A stretch of DNA of 64,000 nt from the NCBI RefSeq assembly GCF_030733385.1, contig NZ_JASHJC010000001.1, forward strand, positions 478,383-542,382, read 5' to 3'. Origin of the DNA: Roseovarius sp. MMSF_3359 (GTDB lineage: Bacteria > Pseudomonadota > Alphaproteobacteria > Rhodobacterales > Rhodobacteraceae). How positions within the stretch are numbered: the first letter of the stretch is position 1; each line of letters opens with the position of its first letter. The position numbers were made by a program, and so were the translations under genes. The notes below the pieces were generated by a model. It was not told where the DNA came from and made no database searches. It worked only from the letters and a program-made list of their open reading frames with translations. Below are positions 35,391 through 43,615 of the stretch, piece after piece.

Positions 35391-35951
35391 TTACCTTGCC
35401 TCGCGCCAGCGCGCGGCAGCCGCGGCAATCCGTGCGCCAAAGCGACGGGCCGTTTCCATGTCGCCCGCACCAATCATTTCCCGCTTGTCGCGCGAGGATG
35501 TTGCCATAAGCCCAAGATGGCTGCCATCGCGGTTGAGGTCGGGATGTTGCGGTGCCACCGGCGCGCCGATCTGGTTGGGCCCAACCCAGATCATCCCCAT
35601 CTGCGCCGCATAGACCGCCAGCCGCATCAGCGTGTTGAGCTTGTCCCCCGACGGATAGGTCGCAACCGTGAACCCGCCCGCGATCTTGTCGGCCCAGAGT
35701 TGGTCCGGCCACCGGTCTGAGGCCTCTTCGAGAAACCGATCAAACCGGGCGGCGCTGGAACCCATGTAGGTCGGGGTGCCAAAGAGGATCGCATCGGCGG
35801 CATCCATCGCGGCCCAGTCGTCTTTGCCGATTTCTTCCACATCAATCAGCCGGGCCGAGGGCATGCCTGCCGCCACCGCTTCGGCCAATCGCTTGGTGTG
35901 GCCGTTGCCCGAGAAATAGGCGATGGCAATTGCAGGATCACGATGTTTCAT
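35391..35951 (-). CDS. Flavodoxin/WrbA-like NAD(P)H:quinone reductase family protein
   Basis: A 186-aa flavodoxin-fold protein. The FMN phosphate loop is YFSGNGHTKRLAEAV at residues 12-26; LFGTPTYMGSSAARFDRFLEEA provides the second FMN loop, and GGFTVATYPSGDKLNTL the third. This resembles the WrbA/NADPH-dependent FMN reductase group. ATG 35951 (MKHRDPAIAIAYF) is preferred, since the longer frame adds a segment shared with the divergent promoter region. It may reduce quinones to avoid redox cycling. Confidence 0.83.
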   Translation of the reverse strand: MKHRDPAIAIAYFSGNGHTKRLAEAVAAGMPSARLIDVEEIGKDDWAAMDAADAILFGTPTYMGSSAARFDRFLEEASDRWPDQLWADKIAGGFTVATYPSGDKLNTLMRLAVYAAQMGMIWVGPNQIGAPVAPQHPDLNRDGSHLGLMATSSRDKREMIGAGDMETARRFGARIAAAAARWREAR

Positions 35952-36061
35952 GTCCGCGACGCTGCCCGAGCACGACGTGAAAGACAAGGGTGCGGAATGG
36001 GTTTTGCAATTGCCCCGTGTTGCGGCCTATCTTGCGCGCCAGGATCAGGCATGAGGCGGTG

Positions 36062-37255
36062 ATGAATCAGGTCAAGGACCAATACGAGGCGTATCCCTAT
36101 CCGGAACGCAACCCCAAGGATGAGGCAAAGCGCCTGATCAGCGGCTCGCCTTCCCACCCACTCGAGATCGACCATTTTCTCTTTGCCGGGCAGCGGGACT
36201 GGACGAAGCCCCTGCGGGCCCTGGCGGCGGGGGGCGGTACCGGTGACGGGCTGATCCAACTGGCCCAGATGCTGACGCAGACCGGCAAGTCTTACGAAAT
36301 CACCTATGTCGACCTGTCGCGCGCGTCGCGCAAGGTGGCGGAGGCACGGGCGGCGGCGCGGCAGCTCAAGAACATCCGCTTTGTCACTGGCAGTCTTCTG
36401 GATGCGGCGGATCTGGGCGTGTTCGACTATATCGACTGCTGTGGTGTGCTGCACCACCTGCCGGAACCGGTCGAAGGGTTTCGGGCGCTGCGGGCGGCGC
36501 TCGCCCCAGAGGGCGGGTTGGGGTTTATGGTCTACGCGCCCTATGGCCGGTCCGGAGTCTACCCGCTGCAGGAGGCATTTGGTGCGCTCCATGATGGCCT
36601 GTCGCCCAAGGAACGGCTCAAGGCCGCGCGCAAGATCGTCGCCGCCCTGCCCGAAGGCCACCCGTTCAAGGGCAACCCCAATCTGGGCGATCACCATGAC
36701 AGCGACGCGGGTTTCTATGATCTTCTGTTGCATTCGCAGGACCGGGCCTTTGACGTGCCGGATCTGATCGACACCATGACGGAGGCCGGATGGGAATTGA
36801 GTGGCTTCACCATGCCCGCGCTTTATGACCTGTCGCGGATCACCGAGGTGCCGGATCATATCGACGAGGTGCGGGCGATGGCGGTGGCCGAAAAACTGCG
36901 CGGGACGATCAAGACCCATGTGGGCTACGCCGTCCCGGCGGGCCAGGGCCAACAGGCGGCAAGCGGCAAGAACCGGGCGCTGGTGCCGCACCTCAAGGGG
37001 GTGCAGCCGCAAGCACTTGCGCAGGCCGTGGCGCAGGGCAAGGCACCCAAGCTGAATTTCGCCGGGATCGACGCGCAATTGCGCCTGCCCAAGGCGGCGG
37101 CACCGCTGATCGCCGCAATTGATGGGCGGCGGAGCCTGAGCGACATCGCGCAGATGACGAAAACCGACCCCATCGGCATGGGCGCAACCTGGGCCAGGGT
37201 CGAGGCCGAACTGGCCGGCTGGGGCATCCTGCTCTATTCGGGGATACTGCGCTAA
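36062..37255 (+). CDS. SAM-dependent methyltransferase with C-terminal PqqD-like extension
   Basis: A 397-aa protein. The N-terminus DQYEAYPYPERNP is a marker of a distinct group of class I methyltransferases. The SAM site reads ALAAGGGTGDGLIQLAQ near residues 55-71, with YVDLS as the acidic ribose-binding strand and FDYIDCCGVLHHLPEP after it. Residues beyond about 320 hold a separate small domain with LIAAIDGRRSLSDIAQM, reminiscent of PqqD-type peptide-binding folds. The acceptor could be a protein or peptide, but this is inference. Start ATG 36062; the upstream in-frame codon at 35990 overlaps the flavodoxin promoter. Confidence 0.75.
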   Translation: MNQVKDQYEAYPYPERNPKDEAKRLISGSPSHPLEIDHFLFAGQRDWTKPLRALAAGGGTGDGLIQLAQMLTQTGKSYEITYVDLSRASRKVAEARAAARQLKNIRFVTGSLLDAADLGVFDYIDCCGVLHHLPEPVEGFRALRAALAPEGGLGFMVYAPYGRSGVYPLQEAFGALHDGLSPKERLKAARKIVAALPEGHPFKGNPNLGDHHDSDAGFYDLLLHSQDRAFDVPDLIDTMTEAGWELSGFTMPALYDLSRITEVPDHIDEVRAMAVAEKLRGTIKTHVGYAVPAGQGQQAASGKNRALVPHLKGVQPQALAQAVAQGKAPKLNFAGIDAQLRLPKAAAPLIAAIDGRRSLSDIAQMTKTDPIGMGATWARVEAELAGWGILLYSGILR

Positions 37256-37264
37256 CGGGCTTGG

Positions 37265-38488
37265 CTACCGGGTCGCGGTGAGCTCGAAGCTGACCTCTAC
37301 AGCAAAGCCGAGCGAGCCTTCGTCCTTCACATCTGCCCCGATGCCGAAATCGCGGCGGTCCACGCTGAGCGATCCGCTGGCGGTGGCGGTATCGTTTTCG
37401 ATGTTCAGCTTGAACGGCATTTCCACCGGGACGGATTGGTCGCGGATGGTCAGGGTACCTGTGGCCACATGCCCGCCATCGCGGGCAATGAGATCGGCGG
37501 CGAAAACTGCTGTCGGATGCGTGCCGGTGTCGAGATATCCGGCGCCCTTGGCCTGATCCGTGACCGAACCGAGGCTGAGCGAGCTGGTGGCAATCGTGAC
37601 CTCGACCGCGCCGTGTTTGCCGGCAGAATCGGGCGTTTCGTCATAGGTGATGTCGGCGGTCCAATCCGCAAACTGACCGGTGACGGCCGATCCCAATTGC
37701 TGCACCGAAAGGGCGAGCGTTCCTTCCTGAACCTGCCAGTCGCTTTCGACCTCGGCCAGGGCCGCAGGTGCGTCAGTCGCCGCGTGTTTGCCCGAGAACC
37801 AGCCCAAGGTTGACGCACCACCGAGAGCCATCGCCCAGATCGCCAGTGCAGTCACAAACGGCAGCGCGTGGTTTGGCTGTTGTGCGGTGGGCTCCGCCGG
37901 GGCGTGACCGGGCAGCATCCGGCGCAGCGTTGCGTCCCGGTCGATGACATGGTGTTTCAGCGCCCCGGCAATATGGAGGCCAATGGCCCCGAGGAGGATC
38001 CATTGCAGTACGTAGTGCAACACACCGGTCAGTTCGGCCAGGCCGGGATCTTTTGGCACGAAGGGCAGTGATTGCCCGAAGGGCCACCAGATCGGCGCAA
38101 ATCCCGTGGTGGCCGCATGATGAACCCAGCCCGAAAGCGGCACCGCGACAAGGGAGCCATAGAGCAGCCAATGCACGGTTTCGGCCAGCCATGCTTCGGG
38201 CGCATTATCACCGTTCAGGAGGCCGGGCTTGGGTTGACCCAATGCCCAGGCGATACGGGCGAGGGCCACGAGAAACACCGTGACGCCGATCGTCTTGTGC
38301 AGGGAAAAGAGCGTGGCCGTCAGGGTGATCGTCGCCTCATCAGGTGTGGCGGACGGATCCTCTAATCCATGGGCCAGGTTGCTTGCGATAATGCCCAAGG
38401 GGATAGCCGACAGGATCAGCAGCGCGGTCAACCAGTGGAACGTCTTGGCAACGGCGCCATAGGTCGTGTTCGTGTTGCGAAGTGCCAT
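37265..38488 (-). CDS. Cytochrome b561 - YceI fusion protein
   Basis: A 407-aa two-domain protein. Residues 1-190 form a four-helix cytochrome b561 with likely heme-ligating histidines in AKTFHWLTALL, FSLHKTIG, TVHWLLYG and GLHIAGALKHH. After a linker and another membrane helix (FVTALAIWAMALGG) follows a YceI domain (about 225-407): SDWQVQEGTLALSVQQLG, FADWTADITYDE, GYLDTGTHPTAVF, SVDRRDFGIG. YceI domains bind isoprenoid quinones or lipids, so the fusion may pass electrons between a periplasmic quinone-like ligand and heme b. ATG 38488 follows AGGACAGGAAAAC. Confidence 0.85.
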   Translation of the reverse strand: MALRNTNTTYGAVAKTFHWLTALLILSAIPLGIIASNLAHGLEDPSATPDEATITLTATLFSLHKTIGVTVFLVALARIAWALGQPKPGLLNGDNAPEAWLAETVHWLLYGSLVAVPLSGWVHHAATTGFAPIWWPFGQSLPFVPKDPGLAELTGVLHYVLQWILLGAIGLHIAGALKHHVIDRDATLRRMLPGHAPAEPTAQQPNHALPFVTALAIWAMALGGASTLGWFSGKHAATDAPAALAEVESDWQVQEGTLALSVQQLGSAVTGQFADWTADITYDETPDSAGKHGAVEVTIATSSLSLGSVTDQAKGAGYLDTGTHPTAVFAADLIARDGGHVATGTLTIRDQSVPVEMPFKLNIENDTATASGSLSVDRRDFGIGADVKDEGSLGFAVEVSFELTATR

Positions 38489-38660
38489 GTTTTCCTGTCC
38501 TCTTTTCGCGTCTTGCGGAATGTAACGCACCGCGCGGGATCGGCAATCGCAACCTGTGCACATGTGTCGTGCAATGATGCGTTTGCGGGGGCTTGGGCGT
38601 TGCCTATGGCGTAGAGGCGCGGTATCCGGGAGAAACGATAATAAAGGAGGCAAGGGACAG

Positions 38661-39605
38661 ATGAGCCGAGCATTCGTATTTCCGGGACAGGGCGCGCAAA
38701 CGATCGGGATGGGCAAGGCGCTAGCCGATACCTACCCCGAAGCCAAGGCGGTTTTTGACGAGGTGGACGAGGCGCTTGGCGAAAAGCTCTCGGATCTGAT
38801 CTGGGAGGGCGAGCAGGAAACCCTGACGCTCACGCAGAATGCGCAACCGGCGCTGATGGCCACATCTCTGGCCGCGATGCGCGCGCTTGAGGCCGAAGGG
38901 GTCAACATCACCGCCGCGTCTTGCGTGGCGGGCCATTCGCTGGGTGAATATTCCGCATTGGCGGCTGCCGGGGCGCTCAGCGTGGCTGATACGGCGCGTC
39001 TCTTGCGTATTCGTGGCGAGGCGATGCAGAAGGCCGTGCCGGTGGGCGTCGGTGCGATGGCCGCGCTTCTTGGGCTTGATTTCGAGACTGCCGGGCAGGT
39101 TGCCGAGGCCGCGGCCCAGGGCGAGGTGTGTCAGGCCGCCAATGACAATGATCCCGGGCAGGTCGTCGTCTCCGGTCACAAGGCGGCGGTCGAACGGGCT
39201 GTGGATCTGGCCAAGGAACGGGGGGCTAAACGCGCCATGCTGCTGCCCGTCAGTGCGCCGTTTCATTGCGCCCTAATGGAACCCGCGGCCGAGGCGATGG
39301 CAAAGGCCCTTTCGGAAGTTGACATTATCCGCCCCGCCGTGCCGGTCGTGGCCAATGTGGTGGCCGACAAAGTCGACGATCCCGCGGAGATCCGCCGGCT
39401 TCTGGTCGAGCAGGTCACGGGCTCCGTGCGCTGGCGCGAGAGTGTGGCTAACATGGGGTCTGCTGGTGTGACCGAAATTTGGGAGATCGGCGCGGGCAAG
39501 GCTCTGTCGGGGATGGTGCGGCGGATTAATCGCGATATCGCCTGCCGGACCGTCGGGACGCCCGACGAGGTCAAAGCCGCCGCCGAGGCGCTGCAGAACG
39601 GCTAA
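38661..39605 (+). CDS. fabD: Malonyl-CoA:ACP transacylase
   Basis: A 314-aa enzyme that loads malonyl groups onto ACP for fatty-acid synthesis. VFPGQGAQ begins the protein, the nucleophilic serine lies in GHSLGEYSALAAAG, and the catalytic histidine in SAPFHCALM. ATG 38661 has AAAGGAGG upstream. First gene of the fabD-fabG-acpP cluster. Confidence 0.96.
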   Translation: MSRAFVFPGQGAQTIGMGKALADTYPEAKAVFDEVDEALGEKLSDLIWEGEQETLTLTQNAQPALMATSLAAMRALEAEGVNITAASCVAGHSLGEYSALAAAGALSVADTARLLRIRGEAMQKAVPVGVGAMAALLGLDFETAGQVAEAAAQGEVCQAANDNDPGQVVVSGHKAAVERAVDLAKERGAKRAMLLPVSAPFHCALMEPAAEAMAKALSEVDIIRPAVPVVANVVADKVDDPAEIRRLLVEQVTGSVRWRESVANMGSAGVTEIWEIGAGKALSGMVRRINRDIACRTVGTPDEVKAAAEALQNG

Positions 39606-39658
39606 GCCGCAAAGCGCCGGCAATTTGGAAACGGGACAGTTTTGAAAGGACCAAAGGG

Positions 39659-40396
39659 ATGTTCGATCTTACAGGGAAATGCGCACTGATCACCGGCGCA
39701 TCGGGTGGCATCGGGGGCGCCATTGCACGGGCGTTGCACGATGCGGGGGCGACCGTTGCGCTGAGCGGCACGCGTGTTGAGCCGCTTGAGGCGCTGGCCG
39801 CCGATCTTGGTGAGCGGGCGCATGTCCTGCCCTGTAACCTGGGCGATCCGGAAGCGGTCGATGCCTTGCCGAAACAGGCGGCGGAGGTGATGGGCGCGGT
39901 CGACATCCTGGTCAACAATGCGGGCATCACCCGCGATCAGATCTTCATGCGGATGTCCGATGACGAATGGCAGAATGTGATCGACGTCAACCTGACCGCG
40001 ACGATGCGCCTCTGTCGCGGCGTCATGCGCCCGATGATGAAGGCACGCTGGGGCCGGATCATCAACATCAGCTCCATCGTGGGCGCCACGGGCAACCCGG
40101 GGCAGGTGAATTACGCGGCCTCCAAGGCGGGTATGGTCGGCATGACCAAATCCATCGCCGCCGAAGTGGCCAGCCGGGGCATCACCGCCAACGCGGTTGC
40201 TCCGGGTTTCATCGCCACGGCCATGACCGACAAGCTCAACGATGACCAGAAGGAAAAGATCAATGCGCAGATCCCCGCGGCCCGGATGGGATCGGCCGAA
40301 GAAATCGCCGCGGCAGTTCTTTACCTGGCCAGTCCCGAGGCCGGTTACGTCACCGGTGCCACCTTGCATGTGAATGGCGGGATGGCGATGCTCTGA
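39659..40396 (+). CDS. fabG: 3-oxoacyl-[ACP] reductase
   Basis: A 245-aa SDR that reduces 3-oxoacyl-ACP with NADPH. TGASGGIGGAIA binds the cofactor, NNAGITRDQIFMRM is the family-specific loop, and the catalytic residues are S in NISSIVG, Y and K in NYAASKAG. The C-terminal VTGATLHVNGGMAML is typical. It follows fabD by 53 nt. Confidence 0.96.
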   Translation: MFDLTGKCALITGASGGIGGAIARALHDAGATVALSGTRVEPLEALAADLGERAHVLPCNLGDPEAVDALPKQAAEVMGAVDILVNNAGITRDQIFMRMSDDEWQNVIDVNLTATMRLCRGVMRPMMKARWGRIINISSIVGATGNPGQVNYAASKAGMVGMTKSIAAEVASRGITANAVAPGFIATAMTDKLNDDQKEKINAQIPAARMGSAEEIAAAVLYLASPEAGYVTGATLHVNGGMAML

Positions 40397-40623
40397 AGCC
40401 TTTCGCGGGAATCATCGGCGACGGGTTCGCCGCTTGGGGAAGGGGTGTGCCACGCGAAAACCTTGGTGCTTTGCCATATGCCGGATCGTGTTGATGGTTG
40501 TTTGCACCCGTTGGCGGCTGCGAATTGGCTTGAGATTTCAGTTTCTTACCGCAGTGCCGTGACAGTGAACCGTTCGTTGCCCCCCTTGCAATTTCCGCGG
40601 GATTGCCCAATTTGGGAAAACAT

Positions 40624-40651
40624 TTGCCAAAGGCGCGCCATGTGCTATAGG
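40624..40651 (+). promoter_or_regulatory. Candidate acpP promoter
   Basis: TTGCCA (40624-40629), a 16-nt spacer and TATAGG (40646-40651) give a plausible housekeeping promoter in the 412-nt gene-free interval 40397-40808. It would produce a leader of about 150 nt before acpP. Assigned from sequence resemblance only. Confidence 0.45.
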
Positions 40652-40750
40652 CGGCGCAGATTGGCCTAAGGGGCGGTGCAACATGCCCTGTGGCAGCCCT
40701 TCGATGGGCGACAAGAGCCGCCCGAGGGGGCAAGTATCAAGGCCGTTGCC

Positions 40751-40791
40751 CTGCTGGGGTGGAGGCAAAAACGGGCCAGGGCGCCCAGCAG
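40751..40791 (+). promoter_or_regulatory. Hairpin in the acpP leader next to the ribosome binding site
   Basis: A perfect 8-bp stem CTGCTGGG (40751-40758)/CCCAGCAG (40784-40791) ends only 5 nt before the GAGG Shine-Dalgarno of acpP and encloses a purine-rich loop with its own GGAGG. It could modulate initiation or stabilise this abundant mRNA. Confidence 0.4.
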
Positions 40792-40808
40792 ACTATGAGG
40801 ATTATGAC

Positions 40809-41042
40809 ATGAGCGATACCGCAGACCGCGTAAAAAAGATCGTTGTTGAGCACCTGGGTGTTGAAGAAGACAAGGTGACAGAGAACGCCTCTTTCATCGA
40901 CGATCTGGGCGCAGACAGCCTGGACACGGTCGAACTGGTCATGGCTTTTGAAGAGGAATTCGGCATCGAGATCCCTGACGACGCCGCCGAAAACATCCAG
41001 ACTTTCGGTGATGCGGTCAAATTCATCTCGGACGCTTCCTAA
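40809..41042 (+). CDS. acpP: Acyl carrier protein
   Basis: A 77-aa acidic carrier protein. Ser37 in [13 protein letters not shown] accepts the 4'-phosphopantetheine arm that carries growing acyl chains. Length and sequence are standard for AcpP. It has its own promoter and a terminator right after the stop, so it can be expressed at a high level independently of fabG and of the downstream genes. Confidence 0.98.
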   Translation: MSDTADRVKKIVVEHLGVEEDKVTENASFIDDLGADSLDTVELVMAFEEEFGIEIPDDAAENIQTFGDAVKFISDAS

Positions 41043-41067
41043 GCTACAGACGCCAAGTGCGTTTCAA

Positions 41068-41098
41068 GGCCCTGCCATTGGCGGGGTCTTTCTTGTTT
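41068..41098 (+). terminator. Rho-independent terminator of acpP
   Basis: A 9-bp stem GGCCCTGCC/GGCGGGGTC (two G-U pairs) with a 3-nt loop, followed by the T-rich tail TTTCTTGTTT, 26 nt after the acpP stop. Confidence 0.75.
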
Positions 41099-41160
41099 GG
41101 AAGGGACGGTAGAAAGTCTTTTCTGAACAAGACATCCTTGCTCGGGATCGAGTCGTGTAG

Positions 41161-41300
41161 CATCGCCGGGCAGCGTCCGACCGTCCCATGGGCGTGCGCT
41201 TCGTTGGCGTTGCAAAAACGTCAAATGTTGGAGGTGCTCGTCGCCATAAAATGCGATGAATGGCCTGAGCATTGCCCACCCGCAGCGGGGCGGTGCCGGG
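41161..41300 (+). repeat. Dispersed intergenic repeat, copy B
   Basis: Aligns ungapped with the reverse complement of 22831-22964 (copy A). The first 43 nt match at 39 positions; the second conserved block, around 41227-41261, matches at 29 of 35. Copy B has lost part of the copy-A hairpin. It lies in the 445-nt interval between acpP and the HisA-like gene; apart from the acpP terminator I see nothing else there. Confidence 0.72.
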
Positions 41301-41487
41301 CTTCGTAAATGTCCGCTTCACCCGCAATGCGCCCAAGAGAGTCGTTGTTTCCCGCCCATGTCTCTCCGGAATTAGGCCGCGAACAGACGCTATCATGCCG
41401 ATTTGGTGATATCGGGATTCGGGATTAGAATGCATAGCTGTCTCGTCCTGACACAACGTCAGGGAGATTGATTCTGAGGATCTGCAA

Positions 41488-42231
41488 ATGATCATCTATC
41501 CCACTTTGGAACTATTGAATGGAAAATGCGTCTCCCTGACCCGGGGGCGCCTCGAAGAGCCTGTTATCTGGCATGTCGATCCCGTCGAGACAGCGCAGCA
41601 TTTTGCCGCCGCCGGTGCGGAATGGATGCATGTCACCGATATGAACGGTTTGCGCGGTGATGGTGAAAATGACGCCCTGATCGAAGAGATCATCCGCACG
41701 GCGCGTATCCCCGTGCAACTGGGCGGCGGTTTCCGGTCCCGCGAGCGGGTCGAGCACTGGATCGACCGCGGCGCCGGTCGGATCGTGATCGGCACGATGG
41801 CCTCGCACGATCCGGATCTGGTCAAGGAGCTGGCCAAACGGCACCCGGATCAGATTGTCCTCGCCATCGACATCTTCGAAGGTCAGATGATGACTGATGG
41901 CTGGCGCTCCTACAGCGCGTTCAGCCCGGAAACTTTCCTCGAAGCCTTCGACACGACGCCGCTCGCCGGTGTGATCGTGACCGATATCGACTCGGATATC
42001 GCCGACCAGGATGCGCATCTGGGCGTGATATCGGGGCTGGCGGCAAAAACTCGCCATCCGGTGATCGCCCGCGGTACCGTCCACAACGCCGATGACGTGG
42101 CCCGCCTGAAATACGTTCAGAACATTGCCGGGTCGCTGATCGGGCGCGCACTTCTGGCCAAGGATATCGACCTTGCCGAGGCGCTCGACGTGGCGCGTCC
42201 GCAGCCGGAACTGACCGCGGAATTCCAGTAA
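41488..42231 (+). CDS. HisA/HisF-related TIM-barrel protein (divergent HisA paralogue)
   Basis: A 247-aa half-barrel-duplicated protein of the ProFAR isomerase family. The first phosphate site VQLGGGFRSRERVEHWIDRG and the second (GSLIGRALLAKD) are present, and Asp128 in LAIDIFEG and the TDIDSD strand match HisA. The first catalytic residue differs: HisA has Asp8, whereas here YPTLELLNGK gives Glu8. The usual VDLDGA is VTDMNGL. It stands between acpP and fabF, away from any his gene. It may not be the histidine enzyme; a related sugar-phosphate isomerisation is possible. Confidence 0.75.
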   Translation: MIIYPTLELLNGKCVSLTRGRLEEPVIWHVDPVETAQHFAAAGAEWMHVTDMNGLRGDGENDALIEEIIRTARIPVQLGGGFRSRERVEHWIDRGAGRIVIGTMASHDPDLVKELAKRHPDQIVLAIDIFEGQMMTDGWRSYSAFSPETFLEAFDTTPLAGVIVTDIDSDIADQDAHLGVISGLAAKTRHPVIARGTVHNADDVARLKYVQNIAGSLIGRALLAKDIDLAEALDVARPQPELTAEFQ

Positions 42232-42355
42232 GGCGACAAGATCAGGGAGCGACCGGATGGGCAAAACCTTTCCGGTCGTTACCGCGTCATGGTCTTGCCC
42301 CCCGGGTGCAAGGCAGGGTATGAGCAGCCATTGAATGACTAGAAAGGGCAGCATC

Positions 42356-43615
42356 ATGCGGCGTGTCGTTGTCACCGGCCTCGGGCTGGTTACGCCTCTG
42401 GCGGATGGGGTTGAGGAAAGCTGGAAACGGCTGCTGGACGGGCAATCCGGCGCGGGACCGATCACGCGGTTCGATGCCTCGAACGTGGCCACCACCTATG
42501 CCTGCGAAGTGCCGTTGGGCGATGGCAGCGATGGCACCTTCCAGACCGACAAATACATGGAGCCGAAGGAGCGTCGCAAGGTCGACGATTTCATCTGTTA
42601 CGGCATTGCCGCCGCGCAACAGGCGGTCGAAGATGCGGGCTGGATGCCCGAGGACGAGGAAAGCCGCCTGCGCACCGGCGTTCTGATCGGGTCCGGCATC
42701 GGCGGGTTGCGGTCGATCGAGGAAACAACGCTCATCATCCGCGACAAGGGTGTGCGGCGCGTGTCGCCCTTCTTTATCCCTGGCGCGCTCATCAACCTCA
42801 TCAGTGGTCAGGTCGGGATCCGCTATGGCTTCAAGGGGCCGAACCACTCGGTCGTGACCGCCTGCTCCACGGGCGCCCATGCCATTGGCGATGCGGCACG
42901 TCTCATCATGTTTGGCGATGCCGATGTGATGGTGGCCGGTGGCGCCGAAGCGGCGATTTGCGAGATCGGCATTGCCGGGTTCAATGCCTGCAAGGCCCTG
43001 TCGACCAAACGCGCCGATGATCCCAAGGCCGCCAGCCGTCCCTATGACGAGGACCGCGACGGGTTTGTCATGGGCGAAGGCGCCGGCATCGTTGTGCTTG
43101 AAGATTACGAACACGCCAAGGCGCGTGGCGCCAAGATCTATGCCGAAATCCTGGGCTATGGCCTCAGCGGTGACGCCTATCACATCACCGCACCGTCCGA
43201 GGATGGCGATGGCGGCTACCGCGCGATGGTCTCGGCCCTGAAACACGCCGGTCTCGATCCTTCGGAGGTCGATTACATCAACGCGCATGGCACCTCGACC
43301 ATGGCTGACACGATCGAATTGCAGGCGGTTGAGCGTCTGCTGGGTGATGCAGCGTCCAAAGCCACGATGAGTTCGACCAAATCCGCCACCGGGCACTTGC
43401 TGGGGGCTGCGGGTGCGATCGAGGCGATTTTCTCGATCCTTGCAATCCGCGATCAGGTGGCGCCACCCACGATCAACCTCGACAATCCGGCGGTGGAAAC
43501 CCCGCTCGATCTGGCACCCAAGGCAAAACGCGAACGCGAGATCAACGTGGCCATGTCCAACAGCTTTGGCTTTGGCGGGACGAATGCCTCGCTCTGCGTC
43601 GGGAAAGTGCGCTGA
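42356..43615 (+). CDS. fabF: 3-oxoacyl-[ACP] synthase II
   Basis: A 419-aa elongating ketosynthase. The acyl-accepting Cys170 is in TACSTGAHAIG and the two catalytic histidines in YINAHGTSTMADT and SATGHLLGAAG. It extends acyl-ACP with malonyl-ACP and governs chain length and cis-vaccenate formation. ATG 42356 gives the conserved MRRVVVTGLG start. It is coupled to mltG by TGATG. Confidence 0.96.
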   Translation: MRRVVVTGLGLVTPLADGVEESWKRLLDGQSGAGPITRFDASNVATTYACEVPLGDGSDGTFQTDKYMEPKERRKVDDFICYGIAAAQQAVEDAGWMPEDEESRLRTGVLIGSGIGGLRSIEETTLIIRDKGVRRVSPFFIPGALINLISGQVGIRYGFKGPNHSVVTACSTGAHAIGDAARLIMFGDADVMVAGGAEAAICEIGIAGFNACKALSTKRADDPKAASRPYDEDRDGFVMGEGAGIVVLEDYEHAKARGAKIYAEILGYGLSGDAYHITAPSEDGDGGYRAMVSALKHAGLDPSEVDYINAHGTSTMADTIELQAVERLLGDAASKATMSSTKSATGHLLGAAGAIEAIFSILAIRDQVAPPTINLDNPAVETPLDLAPKAKREREINVAMSNSFGFGGTNASLCVGKVR

